Source: Arthrobacter sp. UKPF54-2 (GTDB taxonomy: Bacteria > Actinomycetota > Actinomycetes > Actinomycetales > Micrococcaceae). Taken from it: a stretch of 64,000 bases of DNA. Both the position numbers and the translations under genes were made by a program. Location of the stretch: NCBI RefSeq assembly GCF_007858535.1, contig NZ_CP040174.1, positions 2,232,001-2,296,000 of the forward strand, read 5' to 3'. The notes below the pieces were generated by a model. The model saw only the letters and a program-made list of their open reading frames with translations, searched no databases and was not told the origin of the DNA. Positions within the stretch are counted from its first letter, which is position 1, and each line of letters opens with the position of its first letter. Below are positions 1 through 9,303 of the stretch, piece by piece.

Positions 1-1
1 C

Positions 2-826
2 GCCATCTTCTTCTCCGACATCGTTATCCCGCTCAAGCTGGCCGGCGTCGGCGTGGACATCGTCCCCGGCGTCGGTCCGGTGCTGGAGAAGCCGGTGCGC
101 ACCGCCGCTGACGCCGCCGCCCTGCCGCAGCTGACCTGGGAGGCCCTGGAACCGATCCGCGAAGCCGTGCGGCTGACCGTGGCCGAACTCGGCAGCACCC
201 CGCTGATCGGTTTCGCCGGCGCGCCGTTCACCCTCGCCGCGTACATGGTCGAGGGCAAGCCCTCCCGCGACCACCTCGGCCCGCGCACCATGATGCACGC
301 CGACCCCGAGACCTGGACCGCGCTGGCCAACTGGGCCGCCGACGCCTCCGGCCTGTTCCTGCGTGCGCAGCTCGAGGCCGGCGCCTCCGCCGGGCAGCTC
401 TTCGACTCCTGGGCCGGCTCCCTCGGCCTGGCCGACTACACCCGCTTTGTGGCCCCCGCGTCCGCCCGCGCCCTGGACCACGTCCGGCACCTCGGCGCCC
501 CGCTGATCCACTTCGGCACCGGCACCTCCGAACTGCTCGTCGCCATGCGCGACGTCGGCGTCGACGTCGTCGGTGTGGACTACCGGCTGCCGCTGGACGA
601 GGCCAACCGCCGGCTCGGCGGCACCGTGCCGCTGCAGGGCAACATCGACCCGGCGCTGCTGTCCGCGCCGTGGGAGATCCTCGAAGCCCATGTCCGTGAG
701 GTCATTGCCGCCGGCGCCTCGGCCCCCGGGCACGTCCTGAACCTCGGCCACGGTGTGCCCCCGGAAACTGACGCGGCGGTCCTGACCCGCGTGGTGGAAC
801 TGATCCACTCCATCTCCCCGGAGTAG
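2..826 (+). CDS. hemE: Uroporphyrinogen decarboxylase (5' truncated by window start)
   Basis: Decarboxylates uroporphyrinogen III to coproporphyrinogen III in the cytoplasm. The reading frame is open from base 2, and the first residues (AIFFSDIVIPLKLAGVGVDI) are an internal HemE segment, so the gene begins before the window. Family signatures follow: the LFDSWAGSL segment, HFGTGTSELL, and the C-terminal NLGHGVPPETD motif near the usual end. The gene stops 6 bases before the ATG of hemY, which indicates co-transcription. It is the first visible member of a haem cluster running to 10.6 kb. The missing N-terminus, with the first substrate-binding arginine motif, cannot be judged here. Confidence 0.95.
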   Translation, partial: AIFFSDIVIPLKLAGVGVDIVPGVGPVLEKPVRTAADAAALPQLTWEALEPIREAVRLTVAELGSTPLIGFAGAPFTLAAYMVEGKPSRDHLGPRTMMHADPETWTALANWAADASGLFLRAQLEAGASAGQLFDSWAGSLGLADYTRFVAPASARALDHVRHLGAPLIHFGTGTSELLVAMRDVGVDVVGVDYRLPLDEANRRLGGTVPLQGNIDPALLSAPWEILEAHVREVIAAGASAPGHVLNLGHGVPPETDAAVLTRVVELIHSISPE

Positions 827-832
827 ACCCCC

Positions 833-2323
833 ATGGCCACCGACCCTGACGCCGCTGGACGTTCCGCGGCCGCCGTTGCGCCGACCGCGGTGGTGGTGGG
901 CGGGGGCATCTCCGGCCTGCTCGCCGCAAGGGAGCTGGCCCGGGCGGGCGTCCGGACCACGGTGCTGGAAGCCTCCGGGGCCTGGGGCGGCTGCGTGGGC
1001 AGCCACGTCGTAGCCGGCCTGACCCTGGACAGCGGCGCCGAATCCTTCGCCACCCGCTCCGCGGCGGTGGCCGGCCTCGCGGGGGAACTGGGCCTCGGCG
1101 CGCGGATCGTCCAGCCGAACCCCGGCGGCGCCTGGGTCCAGCTGCCCGAAGGTCCCCGCGAGCTGCCGAAGACCGGTGTGCTGGGGATCCCGGCCAACCC
1201 CTGGGACCCTGAGGTCCGGCGCTCCCTCGGCCTGATCGGATCCCTGCGCGCCTCGCTCGACGCCCTGCTGCCGGCTTCCGTGGGGACGGCAGCGGACGCC
1301 ACCAGCGTCGCCGACCTGGTCCGGGCCCGGATGGGCAGGCGGGTGCTGGAGCGGCTCGTCGCGCCCGTGGTCGGCGGCGTGCACTCGGCCGACCCCGCCC
1401 TGCTGGACGTGGACATGGTGGCGCCCGGCCTGCGCACCGGCCTCCGCACCCACGGCTCCCTCGCCGCCGCCGTCGCCGCACAGCGCCGCGGCGCCACTGT
1501 CGGCCCGGCCCGCCAGGGCGCCCCGCAGCCGGGACTGCAGAAAGCCGGCTCCGCCGTCGCCGGCCTCCGCGGCGGCATGCACACCCTTGTCAGCGCTCTC
1601 CTGGCCGAACTGCGCGGCCTTGACGTGACCCTGCTCAGCGGCACGCGCGCCGACGCGGTGCAGCGCATCCCGGGCGGCTGGCGCGTCACCGCCGGGGGAG
1701 GACGGTTCGACGCCGGGCGGCTGGTGGTCGCGGTGGAGGGCCCGGCCGCCGTCGGCCTGCTCGCCGGCACCATCCCCGCCCTGGCCGCCCTCCGCCCCGA
1801 CGCCGGTCCCGACGTGCGGCTGGTGACCCTGGTCCTGGACCAACCCGCCCTCGACGCGGCGCCCCGCGGCACGGGCGTGCTGGTGGCCCCGCAGAGCCCC
1901 GGCGTGCGCGCCAAAGCCCTCACCCACGCGACCGCGAAGTGGGCTTGGCTGGCCGAGCGCACGGCACCGGGACGGCATGTGCTCCGCCTGTCCTACGGCC
2001 GCGGTGAGCACCTCCCGGCAAACGGCGCCGCTGCCGCGCCCGAGCCGCGGAGTGACGAGGAACTGTTCGACGCCGCCCTTCAGGACGCCTCCGCGCTGCT
2101 GGGCGTCCCGCTCTCCCGTACAGACGTCGCCGGCTGGGACGTGGTGCGGTGGTCCGGCGCCCTGCCGTTCGCCGCACTCGGCCACAAGCGCCGCGTCGAC
2201 GAGGTCCGGACGCTCTGCGCAGCGGAGGGAAACCTCGCCGTCGTCGGCGGCTGGCTGTCCGGAAACGGGCTCGCCGCGATCGTCGCCGACACACCGAAGC
2301 AAGTGGCGTCCCTGCTCCCCTAG
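833..2323 (+). CDS. hemY: FAD-dependent protoporphyrinogen/coproporphyrinogen III oxidase
   Basis: Six-electron FAD oxidase. In actinobacteria this enzyme (also called CgoX) oxidises coproporphyrinogen III to coproporphyrin III. The 496-residue product has a dinucleotide-binding loop GGGISG at residues 23-28 followed by an acidic strand end (VLEASGAWGG), and a C-terminal FAD-binding segment (VVGGWLSGNGLAAIVADT) typical of the amine-oxidase/HemG family. ATG lies 6 bases after the hemE stop. The presence of hemQ and hemH downstream supports the coproporphyrin-dependent route rather than the protoporphyrin route; that assignment rests on context. Confidence 0.93.
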   Translation: MATDPDAAGRSAAAVAPTAVVVGGGISGLLAARELARAGVRTTVLEASGAWGGCVGSHVVAGLTLDSGAESFATRSAAVAGLAGELGLGARIVQPNPGGAWVQLPEGPRELPKTGVLGIPANPWDPEVRRSLGLIGSLRASLDALLPASVGTAADATSVADLVRARMGRRVLERLVAPVVGGVHSADPALLDVDMVAPGLRTGLRTHGSLAAAVAAQRRGATVGPARQGAPQPGLQKAGSAVAGLRGGMHTLVSALLAELRGLDVTLLSGTRADAVQRIPGGWRVTAGGGRFDAGRLVVAVEGPAAVGLLAGTIPALAALRPDAGPDVRLVTLVLDQPALDAAPRGTGVLVAPQSPGVRAKALTHATAKWAWLAERTAPGRHVLRLSYGRGEHLPANGAAAAPEPRSDEELFDAALQDASALLGVPLSRTDVAGWDVVRWSGALPFAALGHKRRVDEVRTLCAAEGNLAVVGGWLSGNGLAAIVADTPKQVASLLP

Positions 2324-2426
2324 AGCGTGTGCCCGGGCGCGGGCTGCGGGTCCCTTTCCGTGCCTGCTACCCGGAAAGTGGCCGTTTCGGCAAATTTTCC
2401 CCGCCGGCGTTCAGCAGCTAGGGTCG

Positions 2427-3167
2427 ATGACCATGGTTATGCACAGGTCCGAAGTTCCAGAAACGCCGGCCGGTCACCATGGGGGACTTCGACGCGGCAC
2501 AGCGGTGGCGGCGCTCGGAGCGGTACTGGCTCTCACTGCAGGGGTTCCTGCCACCCAGGCGGCCTCGCCGACGCCCAGCCCGGACGCGCCGACGGGCTCG
2601 ATCTCCGTCGGCATCGGCGACGTGATCGGCGGCCTGCTGGGATCCCAGTCCCCGTCTCCCACGCCTTCGCCGTCCTCCGGAAGCACCGCCCCCACCCGCA
2701 GCACGCCGCCGCCGACGTCCACGTCCACCGCGCCGGCTCCGTCGCAGACGCCCGAGCAGCGGGCATCGTCAACTCCCGCCGCGCCCGGGACGCTGGCCCC
2801 GCAGCCGGTCCCGGCGTCGCCGCTGCCGGTAGGCGGCCAGGCCCCCGGCAGCCAGCAGGCGCCGGTCCAGGGACCTGCCCCGGATGCCCCTGCCGCAGAA
2901 GCCCCCGCCGCAGCCGCCCCGGACAGCGCGGCCGGCACCGCGGCCGGCACGCCGTCGGCCACCTCAAGCGGCACCCCCCAGTCCGCCACCACCATGTCCG
3001 CCGCCAAAGCCGCAGCGCCCTCGGCGACCGCATCCTCCGGTGACAAGATGCAGGCCGCCTCCGCCGTCGAACCGTCCGGGCCCTCCGCCCTGGTGGGATG
3101 GGGGATTTGCCTGGTGGCGGTGTCCCTGGGCGCCGGCGCCGTGGCCCTGCGGATGCGCCGGATCTAG
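2427..3167 (+). CDS. Secreted Pro/Ser/Thr/Ala-rich surface protein with C-terminal membrane anchor
   Basis: No enzymatic domain is recognised. A hydrophobic signal-like segment (TAVAALGAVLALTAGVPATQA) lies near residues 24-44. It is followed by about 150 residues of low complexity dominated by Pro, Ser, Thr and Ala (runs such as SPSPTPSPSSG), then a hydrophobic stretch and basic end (VAVSLGAGAVALRMRRI). This is the architecture of a wall-spanning or surface-displayed protein with one C-terminal membrane segment; no LPXTG sorting motif is seen. In-frame ATGs at 2427, 2433 and 2439 make the exact start uncertain. It sits on the same strand between hemY and hemQ but is followed by two hairpins, so it may be a separate unit from hemQ onward. 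Confidence 0.7.
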   Translation: MTMVMHRSEVPETPAGHHGGLRRGTAVAALGAVLALTAGVPATQAASPTPSPDAPTGSISVGIGDVIGGLLGSQSPSPTPSPSSGSTAPTRSTPPPTSTSTAPAPSQTPEQRASSTPAAPGTLAPQPVPASPLPVGGQAPGSQQAPVQGPAPDAPAAEAPAAAAPDSAAGTAAGTPSATSSGTPQSATTMSAAKAAAPSATASSGDKMQAASAVEPSGPSALVGWGICLVAVSLGAGAVALRMRRI

Positions 3168-3190
3168 GCCGGCCGCCGCCGAGGCGTCCC

Positions 3191-3216
3191 GCGGCTCCGG
3201 GCACGCCCGGAGCCGC
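3191..3216 (+). terminator. GC-rich hairpin after the surface-protein gene
   Basis: A perfect 12-bp inverted repeat (GCGGCTCCGGGC at 3191-3202 against 3205-3216) lies 24 bases after the stop codon. No T-run follows directly. It is the first of two hairpins in this gap and may act with the second one. Confidence 0.5.
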
Positions 3217-3229
3217 CCGCTGTGAAATT

Positions 3230-3262
3230 GAGCACTTCTACGCCCTGTAGAAGTGCTCTGTT
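3230..3262 (+). terminator. Rho-independent terminator between surface-protein gene and hemQ
   Basis: Perfect 12-bp stem (GAGCACTTCTAC at 3230-3241 with 3247-3258), a 5-base loop, then TGTTTCG. It would separate transcription of the upstream haem genes and surface protein from hemQ, whose ATG is at 3299. Confidence 0.7.
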
Positions 3263-3298
3263 TCGACTTAGCTCCGGGGAGGGGGCAGACTGGTATCC

Positions 3299-4012
3299 AT
3301 GAGCCACACTTCTGCCGAATCTGTCACTAAAACCGGAACAGCAGCCGAGGAATCCACCGAGCAGTTTTTCACGCTCTGGACGGTCTTCAAGCGCTCCGCC
3401 GACGTCCTGCGCAGCGGCGACGCCGCCGAGGACTTCGAAGCCCTCCTGGGGCGGCTGGCCGGGGACGGCGTCGTCCACCGCGGCAGCTACGACGTCTCCG
3501 CGATGCGGGCAGACGCGGACATCATGATGTGGCTGCACGGCCCGCAGCCCGAGGCGCTGCAGCGGGCCGTGCGCGACATCCGCCGCAGCAAGCTCTTCAC
3601 CGGCACCGAGATCGCCTGGTCCGCCATGGGTGTGCACCGTGAGGCGGAATTCGCCAAGAACCACACCCCAGCGTTCTCCCGCGGTGTGGAACCGGCAGAG
3701 TGGCTCTGCGTCTACCCGTTTGTGCGCTCCTACGAGTGGTATCTGCTGCCGGAAGCCGAACGCGGCGCGATGCTCCGCGACCACGGCCTGCTCGGCCGCG
3801 ACTTCCCGCAGGTCATCTCCAACACCGTGTCCTCCTTCGCCCTCGGCGACTGGGAATGGATCCTGGGCCTCGAAGCTCCGGAACTCGTGGATCTCGTGGA
3901 CCTGATGCGCCACCTGCGCGCCACCGAGGCCCGCCACCATGTCCGGGAGGAAATCCCCTTCTACACCGGCCGCCGCGTCAGCGCCGTCGAAATCGCCGAG
4001 GTGCTCGCATGA
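3299..4012 (+). CDS. hemQ: Coproheme decarboxylase (chlorite-dismutase-like HemQ)
   Basis: Decarboxylates coprohaem III to haem b using peroxide, the last step of the coproporphyrin-dependent pathway (also called ChdC). The 237-residue protein shows the family's conserved core: YPFVRSYEWY at residues 139-148 (active-site tyrosine/arginine segment), FALGDWEWILGLEAPEL, and the C-terminal LMRHLRATEARHHVREEIP block. The ATG at 3299 follows a gggaggggg-type purine stretch. The stop codon overlaps the start of hemH (ATGA), so the two are translationally coupled, as fits enzymes acting on consecutive intermediates. Confidence 0.95.
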   Translation: MSHTSAESVTKTGTAAEESTEQFFTLWTVFKRSADVLRSGDAAEDFEALLGRLAGDGVVHRGSYDVSAMRADADIMMWLHGPQPEALQRAVRDIRRSKLFTGTEIAWSAMGVHREAEFAKNHTPAFSRGVEPAEWLCVYPFVRSYEWYLLPEAERGAMLRDHGLLGRDFPQVISNTVSSFALGDWEWILGLEAPELVDLVDLMRHLRATEARHHVREEIPFYTGRRVSAVEIAEVLA

Positions 4013-5241
4013 GCCCGCTCGATCCGCAGGAAGGTGCCCTCACCGCCGTGAATCCCGTCACCGAAGCCGGCCGCATGGCCCCCAAGGAGTACGACGCCGT
4101 ACTCCTCGCCTCCTTCGGCGGCCCCGAGGGCCAGGACGACGTCATCCCGTTCCTGCGCAACGTCACCCGCGGCCGGGGCATCCCGGACGAACGGCTCGAA
4201 GAGGTCTCGCACCACTACCGCGCCAACGGCGGCATCAGCCCGATCAACGCCCAGAACCGCGCGCTCAAGGCGGCCATGGAGGCCGAGCTCGCCGCCCGCG
4301 GGATCGACCTGCCGGTCTTCTGGGGCAACCGCAACTGGGACCCCTACATCCCGCAGACCCTGCAGGAGATTTACGACGCCGGGCACCGCAAGGTCCTGAT
4401 GATCACCACCAGCGCCTACTCCTGCTACTCCAGCTGCCGGCAGTACCGCGAGGACATCGGCATGGCGCTGACCGAGACCGGGCTGGACGGCAAACTCGAA
4501 GTGGACAAGGTCCGCCAGTACTTCGACCACCCGGGTTTCGTGGAGCCGTTCGTTGAGGGCACCGCCGCCGGCCTCGCCGACGTCCGCGCCCAGCTGGCCG
4601 CGGCCGGAACTCCGGACGCCCCGGTCCACATCCTGTTCGCCACCCACTCCATCCCCACCCGCGACGCCAAGGCAGCCGGCCGCTCCGAGTCCGAACCGCG
4701 CCAGTTCGAGGAAGACTCCGCCTACGTGGCCCAGCACCTCGCGACCGGCACCGAGGTCATCCGCCGGGTCGAAGCCGAGTCCGGCGACACCGCCCCGTGG
4801 TCCCTCGTCTACCAGTCCCGTTCCGGCGCCCCGCATGTGCCGTGGCTGGAACCCGACATCAACGATGCCATCGAGGAACTCGCCGGCCAAGGCGTCAAGG
4901 GCGTCGTGATCGTGCCGCTGGGCTTCGTCAGCGACCACATGGAAGTGGTCTGGGACCTCGACACCGAGGCCCTCGAAACCTGCGGCAAGCTTGGGGTGGC
5001 GGCCACCCGCGTGCCCACGCCCGGGACGCACCGGAAGTTCGTCGCCGGCATCGTGGACCTGATCAGCGAGCGGACCGCCGCCAACAACATCGCCGACCGG
5101 CCGCACCTGACCAAACTCGGCCCCTGGTACGACGTCTGCCGGCCCGGCTGCTGCGCCAACTTCCGCGGCGAAAAGCCCACCATCGCCGGCGCCGACACAA
5201 GCGTCGGCACGGGCCACGACCCCTACCCGGCCGCGCTGTGA
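4009..5241 (+). CDS. hemH: Ferrochelatase (coproporphyrin ferrochelatase)
   Basis: Inserts Fe2+ into the porphyrin; in this pathway the substrate is coproporphyrin III (CpfC). The 410-residue product has the N-terminal AVLLASFGGPEG motif and a C-terminal cysteine cluster, CRPGCC (Cys377, Cys381, Cys382). With an earlier cysteine in SAYSCYSSC this looks like the [2Fe-2S] cluster ligand set known for actinobacterial ferrochelatases. The start at 4009 is set by the ATGA overlap with hemQ; the frame is open further upstream but those residues do not belong to the family. The stop overlaps the GTG of hemC. Confidence 0.94.
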   Translation: MSPLDPQEGALTAVNPVTEAGRMAPKEYDAVLLASFGGPEGQDDVIPFLRNVTRGRGIPDERLEEVSHHYRANGGISPINAQNRALKAAMEAELAARGIDLPVFWGNRNWDPYIPQTLQEIYDAGHRKVLMITTSAYSCYSSCRQYREDIGMALTETGLDGKLEVDKVRQYFDHPGFVEPFVEGTAAGLADVRAQLAAAGTPDAPVHILFATHSIPTRDAKAAGRSESEPRQFEEDSAYVAQHLATGTEVIRRVEAESGDTAPWSLVYQSRSGAPHVPWLEPDINDAIEELAGQGVKGVVIVPLGFVSDHMEVVWDLDTEALETCGKLGVAATRVPTPGTHRKFVAGIVDLISERTAANNIADRPHLTKLGPWYDVCRPGCCANFRGEKPTIAGADTSVGTGHDPYPAAL

Positions 5242-6236
5242 CCGTCCGGATCGGCACCCGGGCCAGTAAGCTCGCCCTGACCCAGACCCAGCAGACCGCG
5301 GACCAGCTGGCCGCCGTCGGCGGATTCCCGGTGGACCTCGTGCACATCCGGACCGACGGCGACGTCCTGACAGGTTCGCTCTCACAGATGGGCGGCACCG
5401 GCGTCTTTGTGGCCGCGCTGCGTGACGCGCTGCTGCAGGACGCGTGCGACGTCGCGGTCCACTCGCTCAAGGACCTGCCCACCGGCCCGGCCCTGGGCCT
5501 GACGCTCGCGGCGACGCCTAAGCGCGTCGACGTCCGCGACGTGCTCTGCGCCCGCGACGGGCTCACCCTCGACGGACTGCCCGCCGGCGCCACCGTGGGA
5601 ACGGGATCCCCGCGGCGGGCCGCGCAGCTGCGGGCCGCCCGCCCCGACCTGGACATCCGGGACATCCGCGGCAACGTGGACACCCGGCTGGGCCGGGTGC
5701 CCGGCCTGCCGGGCAACAGCACCGATGCCGTGGTGGAGGGCAAGTCCTGCGACCTCGACGCCGTGGTCCTCGCCGCCGCCGGACTGCACCGGATCGGCCG
5801 GCTCGACGCCGTTAGCGAGTACCTCGAGACGGCCGTGATGCTCCCCGCCGCCGGGCAGGGATCCCTCGCAATCGAATGCCGCACCGCCGACGCCCCCCGC
5901 AAGGCAGGGTCCACCGAGGGCTCCCAGGGTGTGCTCGCCCAGGCCCTCGCGGCCCTGGACGATCCGGACACCCGGCTGGCCGTCACGGCCGAACGGGCGC
6001 TCCTGGCCCGGCTGGAGGCGGGCTGTGCCGCCCCGGTGGGCGCCTACGCCCACCGCAAGGGCAGCCTGCTGCATCTCGAGGCCGTGGTCTGCGCCGTGGA
6101 CGGCACCGCGACGGTCCGGGACACCAAAGCTACCGACGGGCTGACCGACGTCGGCGCCACCCTGCTGGGCATCGAGCTGGCCGAGGCCCTGCTGGCCGCC
6201 GGCGCCGCCGACATCGCCGACCTGGCCGCCTCCTGA
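5238..6236 (+). CDS. hemC: Porphobilinogen deaminase (hydroxymethylbilane synthase)
   Basis: Condenses four porphobilinogen molecules into hydroxymethylbilane. The 332-residue product begins VTVRIGTRASKLALTQTQQ, has the DVAVHSLKDLP substrate-binding segment, GTGSPRRAAQLR, the DIRGNVDTRL motif, and LEAGCAAPVGAYA whose cysteine carries the dipyrromethane cofactor. The GTG start at 5238 overlaps the hemH stop (GTGA). An extra stretch between RLGRV and DAVVLAAAG (NSTDAVVEGKSC) is slightly longer than in many homologues. It is followed after 20 bases by hemD, which uses its product. Confidence 0.96.
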   Translation: MTVRIGTRASKLALTQTQQTADQLAAVGGFPVDLVHIRTDGDVLTGSLSQMGGTGVFVAALRDALLQDACDVAVHSLKDLPTGPALGLTLAATPKRVDVRDVLCARDGLTLDGLPAGATVGTGSPRRAAQLRAARPDLDIRDIRGNVDTRLGRVPGLPGNSTDAVVEGKSCDLDAVVLAAAGLHRIGRLDAVSEYLETAVMLPAAGQGSLAIECRTADAPRKAGSTEGSQGVLAQALAALDDPDTRLAVTAERALLARLEAGCAAPVGAYAHRKGSLLHLEAVVCAVDGTATVRDTKATDGLTDVGATLLGIELAEALLAAGAADIADLAAS

Positions 6237-6256
6237 GCCGGACGGATTCCGCTCTG

Positions 6257-7195
6257 ATGGGACGCCGCAGCGCCAATGCCCGGCCGGACGGGAACGGGCC
6301 AAGGGTGCTTGAAGGTGCCCGGGTCCTGGTCACCCGGAGCCCGGACCGGGCCGGCGCGCTGGTGTCCGCGCTGCGCGGCACCGGCGCCGAGCCGCTGCTG
6401 CTGCCGCTCATCGACTTTGAAACCGCCTCTGACCAGCACTCCCTGGACGTGGCCTTCGACGCGCTCGGCGCCGGCGCCTACTCCTGGCTGGTGGTCAGCA
6501 GCGTCACCACGGTCCAGGTGCTCGAGGCGAAGGCGGCCGAACGCGGTGCCGCCCTCAGCGCCTGGCTGCCGGGGAACCTGCAGGTCGCCGCCGTCGGGCC
6601 GGCCACGCGCCGCGTCCTCGAAGCCCTCGACATCCCCGTGGATCTCGCCCCCGCCGGACAGCAGTCCGGAGCCGGGCTGCTGGACATCTGGCCGCGCAGC
6701 CAGGGCAGTGTGCTGCTGCCGCAGGCCGACATCGCCGACCCGCGGCTCCGCCGCGGACTGGAGGCGCGCGGCGCCTCGGTCCAGGTTGTCACCGCCTACC
6801 ACACCGTCGACTACCCGGCGGACCCGCGCCGCGGCCTGCCCGGGACCGCCGCGCCCGCGGAGCCGGAGCACGCAGCCGCGGTCCTCACCCCGGCCGAAGC
6901 GAAAGCCGCCGTCGACGCCGGCACCCTGCACGCCGTCGTCGCCGCCTCACCGAGCGCCGCCCGCCGGGTCCATGCCGGGCTCGCGCCGCTGGGGGAGTGC
7001 CGCCTCGTGGCGATCGGGCGGTCGACCGCCGCCGAGGCCCGGACCCTGGGCCTGCCGGTTGCCGCCGTCGCCGAACAACCCACCGTCTCCGGCCTCGTCG
7101 CCGCCGTCATCGCAGCCCTGGACCCGGGCCACCCGGCCCCGGACCGCCAAGCCCACCCTCCCGTCCACCCGCAGACCGTGAAGGACCAGCCATGA
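6257..7195 (+). CDS. hemD: Uroporphyrinogen-III synthase
   Basis: Cyclises hydroxymethylbilane to uroporphyrinogen III with inversion of ring D. The 312-residue protein has the two-domain HemD pattern: N-terminal [14 protein letters not shown], the middle [13 protein letters not shown] segment, [17 protein letters not shown], and a second-domain [16 protein letters not shown] then [22 protein letters not shown] at 6257 is used because homology begins soon after; GTG at 6305 is possible. A Pro/Ala-rich tail of about 25 residues follows the domain. The stop overlaps the hemB ATG by 3 bases. Confidence 0.9.
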   Translation: MGRRSANARPDGNGPRVLEGARVLVTRSPDRAGALVSALRGTGAEPLLLPLIDFETASDQHSLDVAFDALGAGAYSWLVVSSVTTVQVLEAKAAERGAALSAWLPGNLQVAAVGPATRRVLEALDIPVDLAPAGQQSGAGLLDIWPRSQGSVLLPQADIADPRLRRGLEARGASVQVVTAYHTVDYPADPRRGLPGTAAPAEPEHAAAVLTPAEAKAAVDAGTLHAVVAASPSAARRVHAGLAPLGECRLVAIGRSTAAEARTLGLPVAAVAEQPTVSGLVAAVIAALDPGHPAPDRQAHPPVHPQTVKDQP

Positions 7196-8175
7196 GCTTC
7201 CCGACCCACCGCCCCCGCCGGCTCCGCACCACGCCCGCCATGCGCCGGCTGACGGCCGAACACCGCCTCGCCGCCGCCGAACTCATCCTCCCGGCGTTCA
7301 TCCGTGAAGGCCTCACCGAGCCGAACCCGATCGCCTCGATGCCGGGCGTGCAGCAGCACACCACCGACTCACTCAAACGCGCCGCCGCCGAGGCCGTGCA
7401 GCTGGGCGTCGGCGGCATCATGCTCTTCGGTGTCCCCGCCGAACGGGACGCCCGCGGCACCGCATCGCTGGACCCCGACGGTGTGCTGAACAAGGCCATC
7501 CGGGACGTCAGGGCCGAGGTCGGCGACGAGCTGGTCATCATGAGCGACGTCTGCCTCGACGAGTTCACCGACCACGGCCACTGCGGCGTCCTGGATAAGC
7601 ACGGCTACGTGGACAACGACGCGACCCTGGAGATCTACGGGCAGATGGCCGTGGCGCAGGCCGAGGCCGGCGCGCACGTGCTGGGGCCCTCCGGCATGAT
7701 GGACGGCCAGGTCGCCGTGATCCGGCAGGCGCTGGAGCAGGCAGGCCACGCCAACACCGCCGTCGTGGCCTACGCCGCCAAGTACGCGTCCGCGTTCTAC
7801 GGCCCGTTCCGCGAGGCTGTCGACTCGCAGCTGACCGGGGACCGGCGCACCTACCAGATGGACGCCGCCAACCGCCGCGAAGCCATCCTTGAGGTGGAAC
7901 TGGACCTCGAGGAAGGCGCCGACATGGTGATGGTGAAACCCGCCATGAGCTACCTCGACATCCTCGCCGACGTCGCCGCCATGAGCCCGGTGCCGGTGGC
8001 CGCCTACCAGATTTCCGGCGAGTACTCGATGATCGAGGCGGCCGCCGCGAACGGCTGGATCGACCGCAGGGCCGCCATCACCGAATCCGTGCTCGGCATC
8101 AAACGGGCCGGCGCCAACATGGTCCTGACCTACTGGGCGAGCGAACTCGCCAGCTGGCTGAAGGAGACCCGGTGA
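7192..8175 (+). CDS. hemB: Delta-aminolevulinic acid dehydratase (porphobilinogen synthase)
   Basis: Condenses two 5-aminolevulinate molecules to porphobilinogen. The 327-residue protein carries both active-site lysines ([13 protein letters not shown] and [13 protein letters not shown]). The metal-site segment reads [17 protein letters not shown], retaining two of the three cysteines of the zinc-type enzyme, with Asp at the middle position. This mixed site leaves the metal dependence open. ATG at 7192 has AAGGA just upstream and overlaps the hemD stop. The stop codon overlaps the GTG of the next gene. Confidence 0.96.
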   Translation: MSFPTHRPRRLRTTPAMRRLTAEHRLAAAELILPAFIREGLTEPNPIASMPGVQQHTTDSLKRAAAEAVQLGVGGIMLFGVPAERDARGTASLDPDGVLNKAIRDVRAEVGDELVIMSDVCLDEFTDHGHCGVLDKHGYVDNDATLEIYGQMAVAQAEAGAHVLGPSGMMDGQVAVIRQALEQAGHANTAVVAYAAKYASAFYGPFREAVDSQLTGDRRTYQMDAANRREAILEVELDLEEGADMVMVKPAMSYLDILADVAAMSPVPVAAYQISGEYSMIEAAAANGWIDRRAAITESVLGIKRAGANMVLTYWASELASWLKETR

Positions 8176-9290
8176 GCGCCCCGGCCCTGCCGGACCCGGC
8201 GTCCGGCGCCAACCCCACCGCCCCCGTGGGCCCTGAGGCGATCCTGCTCGGGCTGAACACCTTCGGCGACGTCGGCCTGTTCCCCGACGGGCACCCCGTC
8301 CCGCACGCGCAGGTGCTGCGGCAGCTCCTGGAGCAGGCCGAGCTCGCCGACGAGGTGGGGCTCCACGCCTTCGGGGTGGGGGAGCACCACCGCCGCGACT
8401 TCGCGGTCTCCGCACCCGAGGTGTTCCTTGCCGCGGCGGCCGCCCGCACCAAGCGCATCCGGCTCGGCTCCGCCGTGACCGTGCTCAGCTCCGATGACCC
8501 GATCCGCGTCTTCCAGCGTTTCGCGACGGTCGATGCCATCTCCAACGGCCGGGCCGAGGTCATGCTGGGCCGCGGCTCGTTCGTGGAGTCCTTCCCGCTG
8601 TTCGGACTGGACCTGGCCGATTACGAGGTCCTGTTCGAGGAAAAGCTCGAGCTCTTCGACAAGGCCCGCGCGCAGAAACCCATCAAATGGGAGGGCCGCA
8701 CGCGCCGCCCCATCAACGGGCTCAGCGTCTACCCGCCGCTGGAACACCACCTGCTCCCGGCCTGGATAGGCGTCGGCGGCACCCCCGAGTCGGTGCTGCG
8801 CTGCGCCGAATACGGCTACCCGATCATCTTCGCCATCATCGGCGGCACACCCCGCTCCTTCGGCCCGCTGGCGGACCTCTACCGCGAGGCCATGGCCAAA
8901 TACGGCCACCCGATGCAGCAGGTCGCCACGCACTCGCCCGGGCACGTCGGCGCCACTGACGAGGACGCGCGGGAGGAGTTCTTCCCGCACTGGCTGGCCC
9001 AGCGCAACCAGATCGGCGCCGAGCGCGGCTGGGGCCCGGGCAACCGCGCCGAATTCGACTACCTGTGCACCCCCGAAGGAGCACTCTACGTCGGCTCACC
9101 CGAAACGGTCGCCGCCAAGATCGCCCTGCTCAAGCGGAACCTGGGCGTGGACCGCTTTGACCTCAAGTACAGCAACGGCACGCTCCCGCACGCCGCCATG
9201 ATGCGCTCCATCGAGCTGTTCGGCACCGAGGTGGCACCGCGGGTGGCCGCCCTGCTGGCCGGTGCGGCGCCGGCACCGGATAAGCACTGA
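8172..9290 (+). CDS. LLM-class (luciferase-like) flavin-dependent oxidoreductase
   Basis: A TIM-barrel, FMN- or F420-dependent oxidoreductase of the bacterial luciferase superfamily, 372 residues. Recognisable blocks are [33 protein letters not shown] (the conserved His-containing strand), [41 protein letters not shown] in consecutive pieces, and [20 protein letters not shown]. The substrate is unknown. The GTG at 8172 overlaps the hemB stop (GTGA), and hemL starts 13 bases after this gene, so it is embedded in the haem operon. A role tied to tetrapyrrole metabolism or oxidative protection is inference from position only. Confidence 0.85.
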   Translation: MSAPALPDPASGANPTAPVGPEAILLGLNTFGDVGLFPDGHPVPHAQVLRQLLEQAELADEVGLHAFGVGEHHRRDFAVSAPEVFLAAAAARTKRIRLGSAVTVLSSDDPIRVFQRFATVDAISNGRAEVMLGRGSFVESFPLFGLDLADYEVLFEEKLELFDKARAQKPIKWEGRTRRPINGLSVYPPLEHHLLPAWIGVGGTPESVLRCAEYGYPIIFAIIGGTPRSFGPLADLYREAMAKYGHPMQQVATHSPGHVGATDEDAREEFFPHWLAQRNQIGAERGWGPGNRAEFDYLCTPEGALYVGSPETVAAKIALLKRNLGVDRFDLKYSNGTLPHAAMMRSIELFGTEVAPRVAALLAGAAPAPDKH

Positions 9291-9303
9291 AAGAATAGGA
9301 ACC

